NCBI RefSeq assembly: GCF_014805625.2
Contig: NW_023998421.1
Coordinates: 7,786,238-7,850,237 of the forward strand
Origin: Glossina fuscipes
Taxonomy: Eukaryota; Arthropoda; Insecta; Diptera; Glossinidae
Reading direction: 5' to 3'
Length of the DNA: 64,000 nt
Position 1 is the first letter of the stretch. The number at the start of each line of letters is the position of its first letter. The position numbers were made by a program, and so were the translations under genes. Of the stretch, positions 38,071 to 47,493 are shown piece after piece. Under the pieces are notes generated by a model. It worked only from the letters and a program-made list of their open reading frames with translations, had not been told where the DNA came from and did no database searches.

Positions 38071-38625
38071 AATGCTTATCGAAATAAGTTCTTTAAGTCG
38101 CTTGCCTTCAATTTCGCTACAAAAATTCCCATTTATTATTTACTTATTTCGAAAACTTGAATGCCAACAATGCCACTCATCAACTCGAGTACCATAATAA
38201 TTTGTTGTGTTGTGTGACGTCAAATTAAAGGTAAATGGTAAAGCATCCAAAAAATGTGTATTTTGTAAACAAAAAGAGATCGTTAGGGAAAACAAACCAT
38301 AGGACAAAATACCAATGACGTTAATTTTGAAGTTTTTGCAATGGATTTTCTTGGGTGGCTGAAGGTTAATAGGCTAAAAATCGATTTGGATTTTTCTAAA
38401 CATTCAGCCTTACACACATGCACAGCCATTCAAAGAGTAGCTCAATAAATAACTGCTTAATAGTTCTATGATGATTTTGAATTTAGGAGTTCGGCTGACT
38501 CATGCTCTTCTATGGTAACAAAAGTTTTAAATGAAATAATTTACACTCGAATTTGCATAATTATAAAATTTTCCATTTCAATGACTTTTTATTCTATTCC
38601 ATCATTTTTCTTTTCTTATTTGCAG

Positions 38626-39013
38626 CCTTCTACCACAAACCACAAGTCAAGCCAATCCAAGCAAGTTGGAAATTGAAGATTAACAACAAAATACCGAGTT
38701 GCTATCGAAAGCGCATACATAACATCCGAGTGCTAGGAGTACGTTAATGATTTCTACCAATTATCAAAAGCTTTGCTTTGCTATTGTGGTTTAGCTTTTA
38801 TATACTTAACCAAGGATACGCAAAAGCACCAATCGTCACAAGTTCACAAACGCACGCATACACATACAATCACATCACATATACACGTATTTGTATAGTT
38901 ATGAAGAGAATAAATAAGCTCCTACACATTGGACTGACCAACCAATCGGAGAAGAGCTGTTGAAAACTCTCAAACTACCACCGGAAATGCAATTCACTGA
39001 ACAAACTATGCAT
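38626..39013 (+). other. Candidate spliced exon (untranslated or start-codon exon)
   Basis: A strong acceptor precedes it (a pyrimidine-rich run ending CTTTTCTTATTTGCAG at 38625) and a consensus donor follows (GTAAGTAAA from 39014). The body has the CAA/CACA-rich look of an insect 5' UTR. An ATG close to the end would give MQFTEQTMH up to the donor. No next exon was identified. It could join the promoter region at 6-7.4 kb or a nearer start around 37.9 kb. Confidence 0.4.
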
Positions 39014-40129
39014 GTAAGTAAAATCTACATAACTACGTGGTATGAAAGAGTGAAATGGTAAATATAATAACGGGAAAGGGTATATTAAATAGAAAAGCTC
39101 ATACGCCTAGTTGTGTTGGATATTTACAAAGAAGAAAAAAAGAAAAGAAAGGAAAAAAGTTTGTTATTGCATTGCATTTCGGGTTTCTTGAGGAAAAAAG
39201 TGCAAAATAAAGGAATACTTTATGCATTCTTCCTATTGGCGCAAAAGCAACACAAAGGATTTCAACCAATCGCAACGGCTCGAGGAAAAGAAAAACGAAA
39301 ATCCTTAGCTGCTTCTGCGGCTCTACACGATAATGAATACAAGATGAAAAAGTACTTTTGTGTATACTTTGTGACAAAATGCCAAATCATTTTGCCAAAA
39401 TTATATTACTTGACTTAAATTCTCTTTGGTTTTTTTTTTTTTTTTTATTTTAATTTAATTGAAATGCATTTTTTGGCTTGGAATGCAAAGAACAACACCA
39501 TTGGGAGAATAAGTAATAAATCAGCAAACAAAGGCTTAATTTACATTTTAAGTACTTGTAATAAAGTTATAAAAAAAAAAACAAAGTAAATCAAAAAATG
39601 ACATTTACTTAAGCATTATTTATGTCATGATTACGAAACAATTTTCCACAAGATTAATAAATCTTATATGTAAATATAAATAAAATATTATATATATATA
39701 TATATATAAAATATTTCACTTAATAAAAAAACAAAAAATAAATAAACTTTGCAGTTCTAGTATCCTTCGTGCTTAGGATTAACAATAACATCTTAATCTT
39801 AAGCTGTGGCTATTATCTCTTAATATTTTATTAAATAAAAAAGTAGAGATTTTTTTAAAAACAATGTATTTTAACGGAGCATATAAATACAATAAATACT
39901 TAATACTTAATTATTAGAAACTATTTATTATTCATAAATATAATAATTATTAACATAATAAAATATATAAAAAATAAAAATAAAAACATACAACTAATTA
40001 ATTATATAATATAAATATTATTAAATCTCAATATTTGAAAATGTATAAGAGCAGCAACAAATTTAATAAAGTTTTCTTTAGCTGACCAGCGGAACCAAAA
40101 AAACACTGTTTTATTATTCAGCGCGTTGA

Positions 40130-41075
40130 GGGGGAACTGAAAGAAACAATGAAAAAAAAAATATTATTAAATATCTTTGGTGTGTTAGCGAACACTTTAG
40201 TTCTCTCACAATTTCTATGATGTCATTAAAGACTTAAGTGGCGAATACTCTTTCACTTTATTTAATAAGAACTTGCACTCCACATTTTGTGCCAAATGTT
40301 GGAAATACGTGAATCCCAAAGAAAAAGTTTCCGCAGAGTAGTTGTTCGCCATGCTGGGAACCGAGACACCTTCGAAGCCGAGCTCAAACGCTTGCATAAT
40401 AAAGCTGGCTCAACAATTACAGGAGCATCAAAATTCTATGGATATTGAGGTTTTCTTCGATTTCGATATTGCAGCTTATTGTAAATTTTTATGCGTTGAC
40501 GAGTTAGGCCTAAATTTATCCACTTCCTAAGGTGGTGCCGCGATTAGCTCTCCGAGCCAATCTTTACATTCCTTGCACTCGGCACTGAGGCATTGAAACG
40601 CAAATGGAACGTTGTAGACGAAAGGGAAGATATTACAACCAGTAGCGCTAATAAGAAGTATTGATATTGTGAACGTAGATCGCGAGCAATTCACCTGTTA
40701 TTATATCTTCCAATTCAATAACGAAGGGGACAGCTGCAGCTATAGAGCCAGTGTTTTAAGGGNNNNNNNNNNCAATAACGAAGGGGACAGCTGCAGCTAT
40801 AGAGCCAGTGTTTTAAGGGCAAAATACTGCGTTATTTACCTGGTCATCGTACTCCCCGTTGTAGCCGAAGCATCTCCAACATCTGCGCTTTGGATGGTAA
40901 GAGTAATGAATACCTGTCCCATCAAAATAGATTCTCTTTCGATTATTGTTTAAAATTCCAAATTTTCCTAATATTTTCTTCTTCTGCTTCCTCTGCAATT
41001 CAGCAAATCAACACGAAAAAAGTTTCGACGCGAATCTTAATATTTGAAGAAGAGGAACAAGGAGGAGGATTCTAA
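40130..41075. other. Coding-like patch of unresolved strand, containing an assembly gap
   Basis: Composition is more balanced than its flanks and several frames are open on both strands. On the plus strand there is KLAQQLQEHQNSMDIEVFFD (within 40342-40530) and NVDREQFTCYYIFQFNNEGD (from 40672). On the minus strand there is MQAFELGFEGVSVPSMANNY (40397-40215) and FDGTGIHYSYHPKRRCWRCF (within 40998-40813). Minus-strand splice-like signals occur near the left end: a possible donor ATT|GTGAGA at about 40210 and an acceptor CATTGTTTCTTTCAG at about 40138, after which the frame stays open (FPLNALNNKTVFFWFRWSAK). No family is recognised; it may be a broken gene or an old transposon. Confidence 0.3.
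40716..40819. other. Assembly gap (10 N) between identical 47-bp flanks
   Basis: The 47 bp at 40716-40762 and 40773-40819 are identical, beginning CAATAACGAAGGGGACAGCT, and are separated by exactly ten N. This is what two contigs with an unmerged overlap look like, so the real sequence probably contains this stretch once. Confidence 0.9.
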
Positions 41076-42223
41076 TCCTTTCTTGATCGACTTTAACCGA
41101 TGTCTCAATATTAGAATAAACGGACTGCGTTGATAAACCCACTGTATGTAAACATTTTCAGCTTTAAATCTGTTTAATTTCGTTTAAATTTTTCTGGATT
41201 GGCAGAAGAATTAAGATTGATCGAGAACTTTCTTCGTTTCAATTCAAAGTAAAACAATTAAAAAAATGCTGTCACTTCCCTTGTCTTTTTGCACTTTTTA
41301 AGTAAACAAAATTTAAAAAAAAATCGTTACTCTTTCCTATTTATATTTTTCTATGTAACCCAACAAACCTTAAAAAGAGAAATTTATCGGCCTTTTTGAT
41401 TAAAACCGACATAAACGTTTCTATTTTGTATAATCTTCTTGGAAGGATTTGCCACGAACGAGCTGCATTAATAACATAAAAAAAGGGAAGAGGACATAAC
41501 ACATGCGTCGCGGTTTTTTGAGTTTCTCATGTTACGTTAGTTGCTTGGTATTACTACTGAAATCATCTTTCGTTGGACAGAAAAATTATAATTGACGGAA
41601 AACTACTTCGAAGTCGATGTGTTGACGAAAATAATAAATTTCAACTTTGAATTTTCCCTGTACTAACAAGATATTTTTTAATGCCTAAATTTTTATTCCA
41701 AATCCAACCATGTGCGATGCAACATTTTTATCCTTAGGATAAGGAGGAGAAGATCGCATTCCACATAACATAACAGACCCCTCATAAGAAATTTTTAATT
41801 GCTTTCGTAATTTTTGTGACTGAGAACATTACCTTATTATAAAGTCGAGAGTTTTACGCTGTGTATATTACTTCGGAGAACAACAATTAATATTTATTTA
41901 CACACCCACGATGAGTGACCAACAACAACGCCGATAATATTCTAATTCATTTTCAGCAAAATCAATATTATATTGATATTTTTCTGTGGCAGAATAATTC
42001 AGTTTCTTTTCTTAGAGTTGGCAATGCCTTTACTAATACTGTGCAGATAATTACAGTATTTTAACGCAACAGCTGTTCGCCTTGTTTACATATGAAAACA
42101 ATTTGCAAATATATGTAAATTTTAAAACAGTTCTAATCCCTTTTTTTAAGCAAATGAAAACAAAAGAATGTATTATTTCTAAATTAGTTTTATATGTCGA
42201 ATAAGTTAATGCTTTAACTGAAA
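41076..42223. other. Region upstream of SNRNP25
   Basis: It should contain the SNRNP25 promoter and 5' UTR. A short perfect inverted repeat (AATACTGT...ACAGTATT) lies at 42035-42060. No TATA box or other core element was recognised with confidence. Confidence 0.4.
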
Positions 42224-45200
42224 ATGTCGCAACGATTGAAATGTCTTCAAAGTATTAACAGTTTGCCGATTAATTTAAAGCGCCAGAAGCAAAGAGAGCA
42301 GAGGAAACTTAATAATGGTGTTGGAAAAAATCACAAAAAAAATCAAAAGAAACTACGAAAGAAAGGCAAATCGAAGAACGAGGATTTTGAATGGCAAGAA
42401 TTGCAGGCGCTTATAAGTGCAACCGAATCGGAATTGAAAACTATACTAGAAAATGAACCCGTACTAGCAGACATACCTTATGATATTTCACCGGAAGAAT
42501 TGGAAGGAGAGGTAAAAAGTTCATAGTTTTGACTTTAAGACCTCTAAATTTTCAAAACAGTATTAATCTATTCTTTGATTGTAAAGTTTGAAAAACGTTT
42601 TGAAAAAAACAAAATTTCTAATTTGGGGCGAATTGTACTGGGCCATAAGCCTCCTGATAGCATAAGCCATCAGCCTTAAAAAGCGTTGATTTAAACGCTC
42701 CTTCGCAATAATATTCCTCTTGACGGAATTATAAAATTCTAACTAAAATCGCTTAGATCTCCTATAAATATGAATATGGTTTACGTTACTAGCTTTGTGA
42801 TAAATACAAGTACATAAGCACTTTTCCTGATCATTATTTATATCTAAGTGAAATTATTTATGGATAACATTGCGAAGTAATGCAAAAGCACAACGCATTC
42901 ATTTAGCTTAATTATAGGAAAGAGCATTCGTTCATATACGGGGAGCCAATAATATAAACAACAAATTGTTTTAATGTTTTATTTATTGAGCTTACTATTA
43001 AAGATCTGTGCATATAATTATTTTGTTTATATCATTTGTGTATATATATAGATTGCGTTAGCCAAAGGCTCTGGTATGACTATTTATATTCAACGTGATG
43101 GCTTGTCTACGCTGACTGTTGTGGTAAGTTGGAAACTCAAATTTTTTTTCATTTTCGGAAAATACTAAACCAGCTATATATGTTCAAGATAATAATCAAA
43201 TTAATTATATCTGAAGGCAGACATTTCTAACCGTTGAGATATGCCATCCAAGAGACACGTGGACTTTTGCTTCTTTCTAAAAATTTGACTTTCATTATTT
43301 GAAACGAAAATTAGTTTTTTAAATGCCAAAAAGGACCCAACCCAAACCCAAAAAATTGACTCATTAACACAATAAATATTGCAGACAGTTATCCATAATT
43401 TGGAAAAAATATTTATTAAAGTAGTGCAATTTAGTAGTGTACTTAAAAGAAGAAAAAAAAAATTCCTCAGCCACAATAAAAAGGATTAAAATAGAAAAAC
43501 GTTCCGTATGCTGATTATAGGAATATTTTAACTTCTTGTTCCTTCGAAACTCCTGGCGGAACGCAGACTTCTTCTTCTTTCTTTTGAAGACTTTGTCATA
43601 ATTTATCCCGAGTGACAAGATTCTTCAGAAACGGATTCCGGGGGCAAGTCGGTGAAAATTCAGACACATTCGGCTTTGGTTTTGTCGCTGATATCGTGAA
43701 GGACCCAACCAGCCAATCTCCATACATTTCCAAGCCGTTTGATGCGACGAACGATGGTTGATTGGTACACATTCGAGTTTTCAAGATCTCAACCCCTTCC
43801 ACGGCTGTGAAAAGTGCCCGTTCGTCGAAATCCGATGGTCGACCCCTTCCTGGCTTATCTTCCAAGCTGGTGTCGCTCGTTTTGAAACGGGCAAACTATT
43901 CCACGCATCGACTTTCGCCGATTGTGCCCTCACGGAAAATTTCATCGAGTTCACCAAATGACTGCGAACATATATTTTAACTACTGGTAGGATTCCGTTT
44001 TCTTTATCGAAAAACAAATACATTATAGTGGGCCGCCGCACACTATTGAACAACGTCAATCGTCTTACAATCGATCATCAAATGACTTTTTAAAATAAGG
44101 GGTTATATGATAAGTTGTCGAAAAAGTAATAATTTTCAAGAAATTTCATCAAGAACACGGGCACACTAGCGTTGATCGATATAATAGACAGTGGGTCTAT
44201 CTCAAGGTTAACATCCGCAAACACTTAATTTACCGACAAGTACCACAACTGGTGTAGAGTATCAAAACGATAGGTTATTTCTTAAATAGAAATTTGTGCT
44301 CCTTTGTTTTAAACTAAATATTTGCTTATCTGGATTTACAAAAAAAAAAAAAAAGTAGTTATTTTCACAAAGTATTGAAAACGTGAAATTGCTTTTAATT
44401 ATAAATGATAATCTGTAGTAATAATAAACGTGCTGTAGCTCTTCACTGTTAGCTTTCTCTTAGATGACATTTGTCATGTTTAATTACAGAGTAAAAATAG
44501 AAAAAAGTCCACTTCGCAGCATTGCTTTGCAACTATAAGTGCCAGAAAAAAGTTGATAAAAGGAAAATTTCTTCTTAAAATTAAAAACTTTCTACATCAC
44601 AGAACAAAGCCTAAGATCATACTTTTACTTGATTTCGTGCTACAAAGCATAAACGTGAAGAATCTGTTTGGAAACAGACACCTAACAGCCTTATCATCAC
44701 GGTTGTTAAAGAATGAGATAAGCAAATTGTGCTTAGCTTCGGGATATGAAACGAGTCTTGATATATAAGTTCGGTTTGATTTTCTGCGCTTTTTAATGAA
44801 AATTTTATATAAAACACTTACTTAGACGATTTCTTCTTCAAATTAGGTGAATAACAACTTCATCTGTTAACAGCCTTTTAGGTGACTATAAATATTTGTC
44901 ATTTTTTTCTTTTAAATTTTATTCTATTTCAATACAAAATTTTTCCTCTTTATGCGGTCATCATTGTTGGATTAGATTCCACGTGCACGTCGTCTTTGCT
45001 CTAAGTTTTGAAATTATACTTGCTCTTAGCTGTAAGTTACTGCTTTTCTGCCCTATTTTATCAGAGGCTGGCCATGTCTAGTTTCATATTTCATGTCGAG
45101 CCGTGAGGAAGAACATACTAGACGGAGTTTTAACTTTTGCGATCTTCAGCCTTCTGACAACTAGTAAGAGAAAAGTGGATGGGCAAAGAATCGAATTAAA

Positions 45201-47124
45201 TGGACATAAGCTCATCAAAGGGAATTATAGTTTATGCGATCTCTTAACTATTTTATTTTTTCGTTTCAAATGAAAGCATAAACTTAATATACTTAAATCT
45301 TTGAGTGAGAGCATAAGAATTACACTAATTATTGGAAATTCGTAAGCGCTTTGTTTTCTTATACCTACCGACGGAAAAGGGGGATATAGCACTTGTCACT
45401 CACTCCCTATGTCTCTACCTCCGCTTATCAGCAATTTGAATTTTCAGTCTCAAAATGGAAATTAAATATATATATATTTATATGTATATATATATGTAAG
45501 TTTTTGTATGTATATTATATAAACCACTTTATTTACCCATTCCTAGCGTGTATTGAAAAGCAATTAAATATTGTCTTCACACATATATATATAGACAATA
45601 AAATATACGATGTAATTATCACAATTTGTTGGACACTCTCCTCAGTGTGTGATAGTAAATAAAGACATAAAAAAAAAAAAAAAAAAAAATTTGAGTCGAA
45701 TACGACTTCTACCTTTTCATATGCGATATATTGCTGCTATTTGAACTCGCTTTTCTATCTATTAGCGAATTGTAATCTCCAGTGCCACATTGTCGAGATA
45801 CAAAGTTTACTTTCGAAAGATCAATCTTGTAAAGCCTTTTCGTATTTTGACACTTAAAGACATATTTTATTTCATTATTGGTTAGGATTGAAAATTAAAA
45901 AATTCAAATCAAATCGAGAATAATTTGTTTTCCATCTATTCAACACAAAACTATCTTTTGTTAGATCCGTGTATTCAATCTGTGACAGCCAGAACAACAT
46001 GGCAAAGATGATATAAAGGCTCTCTGCCGAGTCCGTTTGCTCACGTATTTGTCTTCACGCTTCGTTGACGGTCAGAAACACAGATTTGAAAATGAGATAA
46101 GTTTGTCCGCCACCACGCACTCATTAAACCTCGATCTGAAATTTTTTGTGAGCCCTCAGCAGAGACTTGGAAAACCCTAATTCGCCTATAAACAAGTTAT
46201 ATTAAACAGAAAACTGCAATTTATGGCTTAGGTGAGATGTTTATATAAAAACCCGATACCTAGAATCTTAAACACTTTCGAGTCTCATTTGTTCTTGATA
46301 AGCAAACTGACTAAAAGTGGTATATAAAATATACTCTAGTGCTTTGTGATATGGCTTGAATAAATGTAGACTAAAGATTGGTCCTAAGGAGATTATTAAA
46401 TCATTTTTTTTCTTCATTTGTGGTCAAGCATTCAGAAATCTTTGGCATTTAGAGTACATGCGAGCAAAGAGAGAGATTATGATTAGCATGATTTCACTAA
46501 AGAAATTTTCAAATATCATTGCAAAATCAGCTTTTCCTGTCAATTTAATAGAAGAAGGAACAAAAAAAAAAAAAGAAACAACTTGATAATCTCTCTTATC
46601 TCTTCCAGTTACCTCAAAAGAAACCGACTATTGCTAATCTCAAGAGAGCGATAGAAATTGTAGCTAAATTGCAATTAAAAAGAGAATTAAGAGAACGTCA
46701 GGCTGAGCGTCTGAAGCGAAGACGCTATAATGCGATCATAGCGAAAACAAGTGACGATAATGAAGAGAACATTGAAAACCTGCAGCAACAGCAAAAACAA
46801 AAACAACAACAACATTCAGATACCCAGAAAGATATTGCAAGTAGTGTAAGCACTGAAGAATCCGACAAGACGATAACTAAAGGCGCACGTCTTACTGGTG
46901 AATTAGTTTGTTCTACGGTACACAACGGTCACCAACATCGTCCAAACGTATCTTGGCGTTTCTTGTGGCGAGTTTATGCTCTTTACAATTTAGTCACAAA
47001 TCAGCCGATTAACGATGAGAACGCCGGCGGTCGTCAATTATTAAGTGAATGCGGTATTGAAAACGCACAAACATTGAAATTTTGTAAACGCGAAAAGTAT
47101 TTCGGTCGGAAGAGGCAAAAATAA
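42224..47124 (+). CDS. SNRNP25: U11/U12 small nuclear ribonucleoprotein 25 kDa protein (SNRNP25), three exons
   Basis: Exons read from the sequence are 42224-42511, 43052-43123 and 46609-47124, all joined in phase 0, with GT-AG introns, giving 291 residues. The family is a U11 component of the U11/U12 di-snRNP, which recognises minor (U12-type) introns in the nucleus. Visible match: a stretch near residues 74-96 (DIPYDISPEELEGE), then IALAKGSGMTIYIQRDG (97-113), the helix TIANLKRAIEIVAKLQ (127-142), and VSWRFLWRVYALYN (234-247) with C-terminal LLSECGIENAQTLKF and a basic tail. These follow the human 25K protein in order. The human protein is about 132 residues. The extra length is a lysine-rich N-terminus (about residues 15-52) and a Gln/Asp/Ser-rich insertion (about 151-233) splitting the ubiquitin-like fold. 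Both introns have major-type donors (GTAAAA, GTAAGT). The start has ACTGAAAATG context. An AATAAA lies at 47162. Intron 2 carries an antisense mariner relic. Confidence 0.88.
42512..43051 (+). other. SNRNP25 intron 1
   Basis: This 540-bp phase-0 intron starts GTAAAAAGTTC and ends in a TA tract followed by TAG. The acceptor is weak in pyrimidines, but it restores the frame and the protein match. I see no other feature in it. Confidence 0.8.
43124..46608 (+). other. SNRNP25 intron 2, with transposon debris
   Basis: This 3.49-kb phase-0 intron starts GTAAGTTGG and ends CTCTTATCTCTTCCAG. It holds the antisense mariner relic at about 43590-43990, an (A)n stretch at 45669-45688, several TA tracts near 45465-45500, and a decayed piece around 44170-44275 that ends in GGTGTAGAGTAT like the interspersed repeat described elsewhere. 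No further coding exon was recognised. Confidence 0.8.
43590..43990 (-). pseudogene. Decayed mariner transposase relic (N-terminal half)
   Basis: Read on the minus strand, the first frame gives FGELDEIFREGTIGESRCVE, a stop, then FARFKTSDTSLEDKPGRG and RPSDFDERALFTAVEG. This is the end of the first DNA-binding domain and the linker of mariner transposases. The stop at 43896-43898 is TAG where the family has the TGG of a conserved WF pair. A second frame continues with STIVRRIKRLGNVWRLAGWV. The first frame resumes with NPFLKNLVTRDK, the region of the first catalytic Asp (normally TGDE-like, here TRDK). At least two frameshifts and one nonsense change make it dead. The catalytic C-terminal half is missing or unrecognisable. 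It lies antisense inside SNRNP25 intron 2. Confidence 0.85.
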
Positions 47125-47135
47125 AGTAAATGTAA

Positions 47136-47157
47136 TGAATGAATGAATGAATGAATC
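47136..47157. repeat. (GAAT)n microsatellite in the SNRNP25 3' UTR
   Basis: Five GAAT units lie between the SNRNP25 stop and its AATAAA signal. Confidence 0.85.
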
Positions 47158-47286
47158 AATTAATAAAAAAAAAATTTAGTTAAAGTTAATTTTTTTGGTG
47201 TTTTTTAACTAACACTCTTAATATTCAATGATTCCATGTAAAATTGCGGCCACATTTTTTTAAAACAAATTGCCATTGAAACGTGT

Positions 47287-47493
47287 ATGCAAACGGGTTA
47301 TTCTGTGTGTGCATTAACCCAATTCCCTTTACGAAACGCACAAGATGTTAATGACAAAGTCATCAACAACAACGAAAACAAAAGCAAAAATAAAAGCAAC
47401 GGTTACGACTTGCTTAAAGAGCCAGTTGGTCAGCACGTCCACATCTTTCTCCTCAATCGCTTCAATGAAATTGACTTCGATGAGCTGCAATAG
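47287..47493 (+). other. Upstream open frame overlapping the sulfotransferase start
   Basis: A 68-codon frame starts at ATG 47287, 58 bases upstream of ATG 47345 and in a different frame, and ends inside the annotated first exon. Its residues (for example [20 protein letters not shown]) look less low-complexity than the Thr/Ser/Lys-rich residues 1-40 of the sulfotransferase frame over the same DNA. It could be a translated upstream frame. It also supports the alternative that the real sulfotransferase start is ATG 47465. No homology is recognised. Confidence 0.35.

Noticed and set aside
43758..44059. Overlapping open frames on both strands at 43.76-44.06 kb as separate genes
   Set aside because: They are shadows of the decayed mariner read in wrong frames.
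42512..46608. U12-type introns in the minor-spliceosome gene itself
   Set aside because: Neither SNRNP25 intron has the ATATCCTT or GTATCCTT donor; both look like ordinary major-type introns.
46725..46925. Minus-strand Cys-rich frame
   Set aside because: It is the antisense of the Gln-rich insert of SNRNP25.
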